Positions 8,575-16,245 of a stretch of DNA of 44,954 bases are shown here, piece after piece. The stretch is taken from NCBI GenBank assembly GCA_934589665.1, contig CAKTOJ010000003.1, positions 1-44,954 on the forward strand. The letters are read 5' to 3'. Numbering within the stretch: position 1 is the stretch's first letter; every line of letters begins with the position of its first letter. The position numbers and the translations under genes were made by a program. This DNA comes from an uncultured Oscillospiraceae bacterium (GTDB taxonomy: Bacteria; Bacillota; Clostridia; Oscillospirales; Oscillospiraceae). Under the pieces are notes generated by a model, which was not told the DNA's origin, searched no databases, and worked only from the letters and a program-made list of their open reading frames with translations.

Positions 8575-9822
8575 TTACTGTCCGCCGGTGGGAAGCAGAT
8601 AGTGCTTTCTGCCGCGGTCAAGCTGTAATTTTCCCTCTCTGACCATGCGCGCGAGCACGGTGCGCGCCGCGCGGGGCTCAAGGCGCAGCAGCCGCGCGAT
8701 ATCGCTGAGGTAGACGCGCTCCATCGTGCGCACGTAGTCGAGCACCAGCCGCTCCTGCTCCCCGGGCGGTACGGCTTGACCGGCGGGGTAGTAGCCGGAG
8801 CTGATGTGCACGAGTGCGCCGTGCGCGCACAGCGCGCGCAGATGCGCCAGCGCCGTGTTTTTCGGGATGTTCAGCTCCTCTGCCGCCGCACGGAGCGTGA
8901 CGCTCCCCCGCCTGCGGGCGAGGGCGAGCAGACGTTCCTCCTCCTGCCGCCGCGAAGCGTCGGCGAGAAGGGTGCGCAGGGTCTTGTGTTCGATGCCGCC
9001 GCGGATGAGCAGCTCGCGCAGCATCACGCTTAAACGCTGCGCGCTCACCGGCGCGCCGGTCGGTGAGGTGATGACATATGCCCACTCCCCGCGCCGCGCG
9101 CGGGCCTCGGCGAGCACGCCGCTCACGGCCTTGGTCAGGGATACCTCCCGCTCCGGCAGACGGATCACGCCCGCGCGCAGGTCGACCGCGTCCCACGTCA
9201 GCGCCGCGATCTCGCGCGCCGACAGGCGCGGATACCACGCCAGCCACAGCGCGAGCCCCGCATCCGTCCCGCGCTGGGCTTGCAGAATGCGCCAGAGCAG
9301 ATATTCGTCCGTCCCGCCGTCGGCATCCGTTTCCCCCGGCGCGTCCGGCGCGCCGAAGAGCGGTGCGATGGTACCGCGGTAGGCCGCAAGCGTCAGCCCT
9401 GAGACGCGCAGGACATAAGACAGGTCGTGCTCTAAAAGCTGACGGCGGATAAAGTCAAGGCGCAGGTCGGCAAAGGTCACGCCCTGCTGCTCCGCCGCGT
9501 CGAGCGTGCGGCGCAGAACGCGCGAGAGCTCCTGCGTGCGGTACGGCTCCCCGCTGCGCGCGGAGACGAGCACGCGCCCCGACTCTCGCCGCGAGAGCGC
9601 GAGCATCCCGGCCAGCGCCGCGTCCAGCGGCACCTCTCGCCCCGTGGCAGAGAGCACGGCATTTTCAAGGTCGATCTGCTCCCACGTCAGCGCTTCGATC
9701 TCCGCGCGCCGCAGTCCCGCGAGCCATGCGAGCGCCGCGGCGAGGCTGCCGTGCCGCCGCGGGTATTTTTGCAGAATTTCGCGCAGCTTCTGCGCATTTG
9801 GCTGATGAAATTCACGCGGCAC
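8575..9822 (-). CDS. Tandem, degenerate tyrosine-recombinase-fold protein with C-terminal winged helices
   Basis: 415 aa. Two integrase-like catalytic folds follow one another. The first (1-150) has GLRRAEIEALTWEQID with the first Arg (R38), DLR with the second Arg (R121) and a Tyr (Y148), but the usual Lys, His and His/Trp positions are lost (A59, A118 and L143). The second (about 171-290) keeps SAREIAALTWDAVD without the first Arg and stops before a Tyr. Residues 295-342 and 355-412 resemble winged-helix DNA-binding domains. GTG start at 9822 with AAAGGAGG 7-10 nt before it. It lies inside the segment bounded by the S-layer inverted repeats, so it may be the invertase, an accessory factor or a regulator. 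Missing catalytic residues argue for caution about activity. Confidence 0.75.
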   Translation of the reverse strand: MPREFHQPNAQKLREILQKYPRRHGSLAAALAWLAGLRRAEIEALTWEQIDLENAVLSATGREVPLDAALAGMLALSRRESGRVLVSARSGEPYRTQELSRVLRRTLDAAEQQGVTFADLRLDFIRRQLLEHDLSYVLRVSGLTLAAYRGTIAPLFGAPDAPGETDADGGTDEYLLWRILQAQRGTDAGLALWLAWYPRLSAREIAALTWDAVDLRAGVIRLPEREVSLTKAVSGVLAEARARRGEWAYVITSPTGAPVSAQRLSVMLRELLIRGGIEHKTLRTLLADASRRQEEERLLALARRRGSVTLRAAAEELNIPKNTALAHLRALCAHGALVHISSGYYPAGQAVPPGEQERLVLDYVRTMERVYLSDIARLLRLEPRAARTVLARMVREGKLQLDRGRKHYLLPTGGQ

Positions 9823-9856
9823 CGAACCGCCTCCTTTTCCGTCATCTATACATTAT

Positions 9857-9885
9857 AATATATAGCACTCTCTCAGCGCTGTCAA
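9857..9885 (-). promoter_or_regulatory. Strong promoter of the integrase-like gene
   Basis: The minus strand has TTGACA (9880-9885), a 17-bp spacer and TATATT (9857-9862) with a TG three bases before it. It fires away from the right S-layer gene and lies within the putative invertible segment. Its sequence is close to the promoter at 12581-12609. Confidence 0.75.
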
Positions 9886-9896
9886 CGCGGGGAAAA

Positions 9897-9921
9897 AGTA
9901 ACACATTATGAAAAAGTTACT
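9897..9921 (+). other. Candidate crossover site, right
   Basis: The same AGTAAC-N13-GTTACT dyad as at 8300-8324, in inverted orientation, astride the start codon of the right gene. Exchange between two inverted sites would flip 8325-9896 and put leader and Shine-Dalgarno in front of the right gene. Confidence 0.45.
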
Positions 9922-10320
9922 CGCGCTGGTGCTGGCCCTGGTCATGTCCATGTCCCTCGTCACCATCAGCAACGCAGCGTACGCTGATGCTGCAGACGTC
10001 GACTATTCCGAAGCTGTCGATGTTCTCTCCAAGGTCGGCGTGTTCGCTGGCGGCGACGGCAACAAGTTCAACCCCAAGGAAGAGCTGACCCGTGAGCAGG
10101 CCGCCAAGATCATCGCTTACCTCGACCTCGGCGAGAAGACCGCTGAGGGCCTGGTTGGCACCAACACCTTCTCCGATGTCCCCGCGACCCGTTGGTCCGC
10201 GGGCTACATCGCCTACTGCGCCCAGGCCGGCTACGTCTCCGGCATTGGCAACGGCAAGTTTGACCCCCAGGGCAAGCTGACCGGCCTGCAGTTTGCGAAG
10301 ATGCTGCTCTGCGCGCTCGG
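9897..10320 (+). repeat. Right arm of the 424-bp perfect inverted repeat
   Basis: Exact reverse complement of 7901-8324. Homology starts at A9897, just after GGGGAAAA, and runs to G10320. The interval between the arms (8325-9896) is 1,572 bp. Confidence 0.93.
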
Positions 10321-12457
10321 CTATGATGCCGCCAAGGAGACCCTCGAGGGTGCCGATTGGTCCATCAACACCGCCAAGCTCGCTTCCACCAACGATCTGT
10401 TCGACAAGATCTCCAAGAAGGGCACCGAGGTTCTCACTCGTGAAGAGGCCGCTCAGCTGGCTCTCAACGCTCTGAAGGCTGACACCTATGAGTATGCCAT
10501 CGAGGGTACCACCGTCAAGGGCGACGGCTTCGAGGTCATCACCGGCAGCTCCAAGGCTGACAAGGTCACCACCAAGAAGGACTACAACGGCGACAAGGAC
10601 AACATCCAGCAGCTCACCGAGAAGCTGTATGGCAACGACCTGAAGGCCGACGAGAACGTCTCCGACGATTTCGGTCGTCCCGCTACCAAGTGGACCTACA
10701 AGACTGAGGAAGTTGGCACCTATGCCGATGCCGCTGATTACACCCTCAACAACAAGGTCACCAAGAAGGCTCTCTATGACACCCTGGGCAAGGATGTTGT
10801 TGACGACCTGAAGGACACCAAGAACACCAAGGCCACCCTCACCGTTTATGTTGACGGTAATGATGACAAGGCTTACGCCCTCTCCGGCGACACCGCCATC
10901 AAGACCTTCATCGACAAGAACTCCACCAAGGCTGCGGCCGGCACCGGCAACGGCGCTCTGACCGAGGTCTATGTTGACGACGATACCAACGAGGTTACCG
11001 TTGTTGTCATCAACACCTACGTCATGCAGGCCACCGGCGACTACAACAGCAAGAAGGAAGAGCTCAAGGTCGAGTTCCTCGCTCCCGCTGCGAAGGCTGT
11101 CTCCGGTCTGTCCTCCGATGACAAGACCCTCTCCGTTGACGATTTCGCTGTCATCGCTGACGCGAAGGAAGACGACTATCTGCTCGTCACCATCGCCGGC
11201 ACTGACATCAAGACCGTCGTTCCCGCCAAGACCGTCACCGGCAAGGTCACCGCTTACTCCACCGGCAACGATGTGACCATCGGCGGCACCACCTACAAGT
11301 ATGCCAACACCATCGAGGCAGAGGACAAGAACGGCAAGAAGGTCGAGTTCTCCATCGGTGACGAGGCGACTGTGGTTCTCGACACCAACGGCTTCATCGT
11401 CTACGTTGACGAGGCCAAGGCTTCCTCCAGCCAGTATGTCTTCGTGACCGAGTTCGCCAAGGACGGCAACTTCAAGGATGCCGACCTGCTCGCTAAGGCT
11501 TACTTCACCGACGGCACCTACAAGAAGGTCACTGTCAAGAACGATGACGACATCAAGAAGCTGGGCGATGCTGCTAACAACCACTGGTACTCCTACACCG
11601 AGAAGAAGGGCGGCGAGTATGAGCTGACCCTCATCAAGGATGGTAAGGACGGCTTCGAGAAGGTCTATGTTTCCGGTAAGGACACGACCCTGATCGAGAA
11701 CGGCAAGACCAAGCTCGGCGACAGCTCCTTCAAGGCCAACAAGTCCACCACCTTCGTCTTCCTTGACGACGGCGATGTGAAGGTCTACGAGGGCATCTCC
11801 AAGGTTCCCACCGTCAAGACCAGCGCCAAGGCTGCCAGCCTGACCGCTTACGTCAAGCTGGATGGTTCCACCTATGCCGAGTATGTCTTCGTCGAAGTGA
11901 CCGACGCCACCACCAAGGGCGGCAATAAGACCAACTCCGACCTGATCTATGTCCTCGACTTCGACCGCACCGGCACTGACGCTGATGATAACACCTATTA
12001 TCAGTTCAACGCCATCGTCAACGGCGAGGAGACCAAGGTCAAGTTCAACGATGATGAGAACTACAGCAAGACCGCATCCAGCTACGAGTTCACTCTGCTC
12101 GAGAACATCTCCTACGAGTCCGAGACCGGCTACATCTCCGATTTCGACCAGGTGACGAAGAGCGATGACGACTATCTCACCAAGTCCTTCACCGGCAAGG
12201 TGACTTACTCCGACGGTGTTGTGAACTTCGTTCCCGACAACGCTCTGGCTGACAAGTACACCATCTACCTCATCGCTGATGTCAACACCGGCATCAATGA
12301 GAACGATAAGGACTACAGCGTTGACACCGTGACCGGCTCCGGTCTTGAGACCGAGTGCAAGGGCTACAGCGTCACCGACGGTTCCTACGTTGCCGTTCTG
12401 GACAACGATGAGATCACCGAGCTGTACGTCTACATCCACACCACTGCCAAGGCCTAA
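9908..12457 (+). CDS. S-layer-like protein with N-terminal SLH domains (copy likely OFF)
   Basis: 849 aa, a full-length paralogue of the 846-aa protein encoded divergently. It has the same signal peptide and SLH repeats, identical to residue 142 in protein and to codon 138 in DNA. Similarity then falls through the middle and returns at the end (KDYSVDTVTGSGLETECK in both). Silent sites also differ after the shared block; this copy uses more GCT and GTT codons. Upstream there is no good ribosome binding site (only GGGGA 14 nt away) and the nearest promoter points the other way, although a lone TATAAT-like hexamer exists on this strand at 9854-9859. There is no frameshift or stop, so the gene is intact and probably silent until rearrangement. 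It ends with its own terminator. Confidence 0.85.
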   Translation: MKKLLALVLALVMSMSLVTISNAAYADAADVDYSEAVDVLSKVGVFAGGDGNKFNPKEELTREQAAKIIAYLDLGEKTAEGLVGTNTFSDVPATRWSAGYIAYCAQAGYVSGIGNGKFDPQGKLTGLQFAKMLLCALGYDAAKETLEGADWSINTAKLASTNDLFDKISKKGTEVLTREEAAQLALNALKADTYEYAIEGTTVKGDGFEVITGSSKADKVTTKKDYNGDKDNIQQLTEKLYGNDLKADENVSDDFGRPATKWTYKTEEVGTYADAADYTLNNKVTKKALYDTLGKDVVDDLKDTKNTKATLTVYVDGNDDKAYALSGDTAIKTFIDKNSTKAAAGTGNGALTEVYVDDDTNEVTVVVINTYVMQATGDYNSKKEELKVEFLAPAAKAVSGLSSDDKTLSVDDFAVIADAKEDDYLLVTIAGTDIKTVVPAKTVTGKVTAYSTGNDVTIGGTTYKYANTIEAEDKNGKKVEFSIGDEATVVLDTNGFIVYVDEAKASSSQYVFVTEFAKDGNFKDADLLAKAYFTDGTYKKVTVKNDDDIKKLGDAANNHWYSYTEKKGGEYELTLIKDGKDGFEKVYVSGKDTTLIENGKTKLGDSSFKANKSTTFVFLDDGDVKVYEGISKVPTVKTSAKAASLTAYVKLDGSTYAEYVFVEVTDATTKGGNKTNSDLIYVLDFDRTGTDADDNTYYQFNAIVNGEETKVKFNDDENYSKTASSYEFTLLENISYESETGYISDFDQVTKSDDDYLTKSFTGKVTYSDGVVNFVPDNALADKYTIYLIADVNTGINENDKDYSVDTVTGSGLETECKGYSVTDGSYVAVLDNDEITELYVYIHTTAKA

Positions 12458-12497
12458 TCACCTCGAACAGTGGTGAGGCTCCCTGAGCCAAACGGAT

Positions 12498-12532
12498 AAA
12501 AGGAAGCTCCCCATATGGGGAGCTTCCTTTTT
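12498..12532 (+). terminator. Intrinsic terminator of the right S-layer gene
   Basis: A perfect stem of at least 15 bp centred on an ATAT loop (12513-12516), ending in a T-run. The arms share GGAAGCTCCCC with the terminator of the left gene. Confidence 0.92.
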
Positions 12533-12580
12533 GCTCTTTCCCGCGCCTGTCCCCTACCCCGCGCGCGGGCTTGTCCCGCG

Positions 12581-12609
12581 TTGACAGCGGGCGCGATGTG
12601 CTATATAGT
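12581..12609 (+). promoter_or_regulatory. Promoter of the sigma factor/PrsW operon
   Basis: TTGACA (12581-12586), 17-bp spacer and TATAGT (12604-12609) with an extended TG. A shared CGCGTTGACAGCG block and a TGCTATATA block make it very like the integrase-gene promoter on the other strand at 9857-9885. It lies 96 nt before the sigma gene, whose own AAAGGAGG site is at about 12688. Confidence 0.75.
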
Positions 12610-12704
12610 ATAAGGTAAGGATTTTCTTATTTTTTCGTCCATTTGCCTGCGCCGGACATGGCAGAAAAAATCCTGCCACAAAGAGAGAAAAGGAGGCGGC
12701 GGAG

Positions 12705-13262
12705 ATGACATCAGACGAAACCCTGTACCGCCGCTATCTTGACGGCGACGACGACGCGCTCGGCGCGCTCATGGAGCGTCACGGCGACCGCCTGACGCTC
12801 TATCTCGACGGCTATCTGCACGATATCCACGAAGCCGAGGACCTGATGATCGAGGCCTTTGCCTACCTCATCGCCAAAAAGCCGCACATCCGTGACGGCG
12901 GCTTCCGTGCCTACCTCTACCAGTCGGCGCGCCACATGGCGCTGCGGACGCTGGCAAAACAGCGCGCACGCTCGTGCTTCTCGCTCGACGCGCTGACGCA
13001 GGAGCCGGAGGCGCGGGAGCTGGTCGAGGAGCTGACGGAAACAAACGAGCGCGCGCAGACGCTGCGCGCGTGCATGGCGGAGCTGCACGCGGACTACCGC
13101 GAGGCGCTGTTTCTCGTCTATTTCGAGGGCTTGAGCCACGCGGAGACCGCCGCCGTCATGGGACGGCGGGAGCGACAGGTCGCCGACCTCATCTACCGCG
13201 GGAAAAACGCGCTGCGCAAGCGGCTGGAACAGGAGGGGATCACCTATGCGTACAACGGATGA
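12705..13262 (+). CDS. ECF-type RNA polymerase sigma factor
   Basis: 185 aa. Residues 8-75 match sigma region 2 (LYRRYLDGDDDALGALMERH, HEAEDLMIEAFAYL, then FRAYLYQSARHMALR), and residues 120-175 match region 4 (LHADYREALFLVYFEGLSHAETAAVMG with a helix-turn-helix). The length fits the ECF group, which redirects RNA polymerase in response to envelope or other signals. It is the first gene of a tightly packed operon: the next gene starts 17 bp before its stop, then come a polytopic membrane protein and a PrsW-family protease. No classical zinc-binding anti-sigma motif is encoded nearby, so the small membrane protein downstream is the best candidate for its inhibitor (inference). Confidence 0.88.
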   Translation: MTSDETLYRRYLDGDDDALGALMERHGDRLTLYLDGYLHDIHEAEDLMIEAFAYLIAKKPHIRDGGFRAYLYQSARHMALRTLAKQRARSCFSLDALTQEPEARELVEELTETNERAQTLRACMAELHADYREALFLVYFEGLSHAETAAVMGRRERQVADLIYRGKNALRKRLEQEGITYAYNG

Positions 13263-13587
13263 ACGCCTGCGAGCAGCAAAGCGCCGCGCGGAGGAAATGA
13301 AACAGCAGGAGCGCCGCCGGCGCGGAAAAATCGCCGTCCTCGCCTGTTCGGCGGCCTGTCTGGCGGTGATTTTCGCCCTCGCGCTCGCCATGCCGTCCAT
13401 CGCGGCGCGCCTTTCCGGCGCGGAATACGGCGTCGGCCTGACGGCAAGCATGTTCAGCGGCGAGAGCCTCGGCTATCTCGTCATCGGCTTGCTCGCCTTT
13501 GCGCTGGGCGTGTGCGTGACGGTGCTGTGCGTCCGCCTTCGCCGCCATGAGCGGGACGAAGAGAGCGAGGGGCCGCACGATGCTTGA
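13246..13587 (+). CDS. 113-aa two-helix membrane protein, possible anti-sigma or partner
   Basis: The N terminus (1-27) is highly basic and probably cytoplasmic. One membrane helix spans about 28-50 and a second about 72-96, and the tail is charged (RRHERDEESEG). No HxxxCxxC zinc anti-sigma motif is present. It overlaps the sigma gene by 17 bp and the next gene by 8 bp, which signals coupled translation. A clear paralogue of the same length and plan sits at 40420-40761, directly coupled to an SLH protein; both have S-x-E-S-x-G-Y before the second helix. The position after an ECF sigma and ahead of PrsW suggests a membrane-bound sigma antagonist cut by the protease, but this is inference only. 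No known domain recognised. Confidence 0.75.
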   Translation: MRTTDERLRAAKRRAEEMKQQERRRRGKIAVLACSAACLAVIFALALAMPSIAARLSGAEYGVGLTASMFSGESLGYLVIGLLAFALGVCVTVLCVRLRRHERDEESEGPHDA

Positions 13588-14203
13588 ATTCTGGGATTAC
13601 CTCGTGCAGTTCCTCGTCACGGCGTTCGGCTTCTGCGCCGCGCTGCGCCGGTATTTTCAAAGCCGCCGCCAGCCGTGGTTCCTGCTCGCCTGCTTTTACG
13701 GCACCTTTGCCCTCGGCACGCTTTATTGGACGCTCCACCTTGCCCTGCGGCAGGAAACGCCGCAGATCTTCTATGTTTCCGACCTCGCGTGGATCGCGAG
13801 CTTCGTCTTTCTCCTCACGCTGACGCTCACCCTGCCCTCCGCGGCCGAGCGCCGCGCCCGCACAAGGCTGTGTCTGCTCGTTCCCGCGCTCGGCCTGCCC
13901 CAGTTCGCGCTCTACGTCACGCATGGGGACATCCTCTCCAACGTCCTCATGTGCGGCATGACGATGCTCGCGGCATGGTGCGCCGTGCGCGGACTTGTGT
14001 GGGCGAAAACGGGCGGCGATGCGCGGCTGTGCCGCTTCCATCAAGCCGTCCTCGGCTTCACGGCGCTGGAGTACGCGCTCTGGACCTCGTCCTGCTTCTG
14101 GGTGAGCGACACGCTCACCAATCCCTATTTCTGGTTCGATTTTCTGCTCTCCGCCGTGCTCGCGCTGTTCCTGCCCGCGCTCGGAAAGGCGGTGGAGGCA
14201 TGA
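13580..14203 (+). CDS. Polytopic membrane protein of unknown function
   Basis: 207 aa with about seven hydrophobic segments and short loops. I took the ATG at 13580, which overlaps the previous stop by 8 bp and begins with MLEFWDYLVQF; an in-frame ATG 33 nt upstream lies inside the previous gene. The stop overlaps the next ATG in ATGA. I recognise no family motif. Its place between a sigma/small membrane protein pair and a PrsW-type protease suggests it works with them, perhaps as a sensor or chaperone of the protease (inference). Confidence 0.75.
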   Translation: MLEFWDYLVQFLVTAFGFCAALRRYFQSRRQPWFLLACFYGTFALGTLYWTLHLALRQETPQIFYVSDLAWIASFVFLLTLTLTLPSAAERRARTRLCLLVPALGLPQFALYVTHGDILSNVLMCGMTMLAAWCAVRGLVWAKTGGDARLCRFHQAVLGFTALEYALWTSSCFWVSDTLTNPYFWFDFLLSAVLALFLPALGKAVEA

Positions 14204-14832
14204 CCTACATCGAAAATATTTTCATCTGCATGGCTGCGCCGCTCGCGGTGACGCTGCTCTTCCTCCCGCGCAGAAGCCGCCCCGTGCTGCTCTTCTGCCT
14301 CGCGGGCATGCTCTCGTGTCTGCTCTCGGCCTATCTCAACACGTTTTTCGCCCACTATTACGGCGCGGACGCCGTCAACGCCGCCACACAGGTCGCGCCG
14401 GTGGTGGAGGAGATCATGAAGCTTCTGCCCCTGCTCTTCTACCTCGCCGTGTTCGAGCCGTCCGCCTCTCGCTTCCGGCTCTCTGCCGTCGTGCTGGCCG
14501 CCAGCTTCGCCACGTTTGAAAACGTCTGCTACCTCACCCAGAACGGTGCCGGACAGTTCACGCACCTGCTCATCCGCGGCTTCGGCACGGGCGCCATGCA
14601 CGTCGTCTGCGGCAGCGTTTACGGCAGCGCCCTGCGCCCCGTGTGGCAGAGCCGCGCGCTGCGCGCGGCCTGTCTGTTCGGGCTTTTGTGCGTCGCCATC
14701 ATCTACCACGCGATCTACAACCTGCTCATCACCGCGCCCGGCGCGCCGCAGCTGACCGCGTACTGCATCCCGCTGCTCACCGCCCTCGCGCTCGCCGCGT
14801 TCGAGCGGCGCACAGCGGACGAACCAAATTAA
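14200..14832 (+). CDS. prsW: PrsW-family intramembrane metalloprotease
   Basis: 210 aa, about seven helices. The conserved PrsW motifs are present: VVEEIMK (E70, E71, K74), FENVCY (F106, E107, Y111), AMHVV (H124) and IYHAIYN (H170, N174). In Bacillus subtilis PrsW makes the first cut in the anti-sigma factor RsiW and so frees SigW; here the gene is in one operon with an ECF sigma factor, which supports the same kind of role. The start is the ATG at 14200 inside the ATGA overlap with the preceding stop, with GGTGGAGG just before it; a longer frame upstream belongs to the shadow of that gene. Substrate is inferred, not shown. Confidence 0.85.
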   Translation: MTYIENIFICMAAPLAVTLLFLPRRSRPVLLFCLAGMLSCLLSAYLNTFFAHYYGADAVNAATQVAPVVEEIMKLLPLLFYLAVFEPSASRFRLSAVVLAASFATFENVCYLTQNGAGQFTHLLIRGFGTGAMHVVCGSVYGSALRPVWQSRALRAACLFGLLCVAIIYHAIYNLLITAPGAPQLTAYCIPLLTALALAAFERRTADEPN

Positions 14833-14840
14833 CGTTTCGC

Positions 14841-14873
14841 GAAAAGCGGCAGGCCGATGGCCTGTCGCTTTTC
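14841..14873 (+). terminator. Terminator of the sigma/PrsW operon
   Basis: A 15-bp stem with one G-T mismatch (14841-14855 with 14859-14873) begins 9 nt after the PrsW stop. The T-run is only four bases and lies within the stem, so it is moderate. Confidence 0.6.
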
Positions 14874-14932
14874 CTGTGTGCGGAGAAAAACGGGCCCGGC
14901 GCAAGAAAAGGATAGCCGAACCGGCAAAGGCA

Positions 14933-14941
14933 TGGTATGAT
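14933..14941 (+). promoter_or_regulatory. Possible extended -10 promoter of the kinase/YcbB operon
   Basis: TGGTATGAT is an extended -10 element 28 nt before the kinase ATG. No -35 is present at the right distance, so this is tentative. Confidence 0.3.
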
Positions 14942-14968
14942 GGAGAAAAAGCAAGGGAGGGCCCGAAA

Positions 14969-16234
14969 ATGGCACGGAAACCAACATACAACCGGCGCAT
15001 CATGCTCGTGTGCGCGGGGCTGACCGCGCTGATGTCGCAGATCTCCGTCTCCGTGCAGGCGGGCGGCTTTCACCTCTCCGTGGCCATCATCCTGCTCCAG
15101 ATCCTGCTCTTCATACTGCCCGGCCTTCCCACCCTGCCGCTCACCGCGCTCAGTGCCGCGGGCGTCTGCCTGCTGCGGACCGCCGGTGCGGCGCTCTCCG
15201 GCCGCCCATTTGGGGAGGCTGCGCTCGAGGCCGTGCCCGAAATCGCGTTTTATCTGTGCTTCGCCGTCCTCTTCCGCCTGTTTTTCGAGGGAAAGCGCAC
15301 CGCGTACCGCCTCTCCTATGCCCTGCCGCTCGCCGCAATGGACGCGGCGGGCAACCTTGTCGAGCTCCTGCTGCGCGGGGGCCGGGAGGGCCTTTCGCTC
15401 CCGCTTTTTCTGCAGATCGCGGCAGCCGGCCTTGTGCGCGCGGGGGCTGCCGGCACTGTCCTGCTTGCCCTGCGGCGCTACGGCGTCCAGATCCTGCGGC
15501 GTGAGGACGCCGCGCGCTACCGGAAGCTCCTTTTCATGACCGCCGATCTGCGCAGCGAGCTTGTCTGGATGGAAAAGGGCTCGGCGCTGGCCGAGGACAC
15601 CATGAACCGCGCCTACCAGCTTTACCGCAGCCTGTGCGGGGATGAGGGCAGCTCCCCGCTCGCGGGCGAGGCGCTGCTCATCGCCAAGGACGTGCACGAG
15701 ATCAAAAAGGAGTACGCGCTGGTCATGCGCGGCATCTCCGCCGCGCTCGACCGCGACACGGCGCGCGACGGAATGGCGCTCACCGAGCTTTTCCGCCTGC
15801 TCGCGCAAAGCGCGGAGCGCTTCGCGTCCGGGCAGCACAAGGCTGTCTGCGTGCAGTGCCGGTGCGAAACGGAGCTGCGCACGGCGCGGCACTACGAGCT
15901 CATGTCCGTCCTGCGCAATCTGCTCAACAATTCCGTCGAGGCCGCGCCGGAGGGGCGTGACGCGTCCGTCGCCCTGTGCGCGCAGCGTGATAGCAATGCG
16001 CTGACCCTCACGGTGGAGGACGACTGCGGCGGCATCCCCGCCGACCGGCTCGGCGAGATCTTCACCCCCGGCTTTTCCAGCAAAATCAACCCCCAAACGG
16101 GCGAGATCAGCCGCGGCCTCGGCCTGAGCATCGTCAAGGATCTGGTCGAGAAGACCCTCAAGGGCTCCATTACCGTCCGCTCCTCTGATGGAACAACCGT
16201 ATTCACCGTCCGCATCCCCATCGAAAACCTGTAA
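14969..16234 (+). CDS. Membrane sensor histidine kinase (partner of YcbB-type regulator)
   Basis: 421 aa. Residues 10-170 contain about five or six hydrophobic helices. Then follow a linker, VHEIKKEYALV with H243 as the likely phospho-site, NLLNNSVEAAPE (N box), VEDDCGGIPADRLGEIFTPGFSS (G1/F boxes) and RGLGLSIVKDLVE (G2). The start at 14969 has AAGGGAGG 8-10 nt upstream; an in-frame ATG at 14876 would sit across the upstream terminator and promoter. The regulator gene follows after 11 nt with a strong TAAGGAGG site, so both are one operon. The signal is unknown; the neighbouring PTS-like transporter suggests a nutrient. Confidence 0.85.
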   Translation: MARKPTYNRRIMLVCAGLTALMSQISVSVQAGGFHLSVAIILLQILLFILPGLPTLPLTALSAAGVCLLRTAGAALSGRPFGEAALEAVPEIAFYLCFAVLFRLFFEGKRTAYRLSYALPLAAMDAAGNLVELLLRGGREGLSLPLFLQIAAAGLVRAGAAGTVLLALRRYGVQILRREDAARYRKLLFMTADLRSELVWMEKGSALAEDTMNRAYQLYRSLCGDEGSSPLAGEALLIAKDVHEIKKEYALVMRGISAALDRDTARDGMALTELFRLLAQSAERFASGQHKAVCVQCRCETELRTARHYELMSVLRNLLNNSVEAAPEGRDASVALCAQRDSNALTLTVEDDCGGIPADRLGEIFTPGFSSKINPQTGEISRGLGLSIVKDLVEKTLKGSITVRSSDGTTVFTVRIPIENL

Positions 16235-16245
16235 GGAGGCGAACC

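Noticed and set aside
8575..9822. Calling the gene a functional phage-type integrase
   Set aside because: Several catalytic residues are absent in both domains, and no attachment site or other phage gene is present.
5696..12532. Matching hairpins at both ends read as terminal inverted repeats of a transposon
   Set aside because: They are intrinsic terminators placed just after the stops of paralogous genes; there is no transposase, and flanking homology follows the genes.
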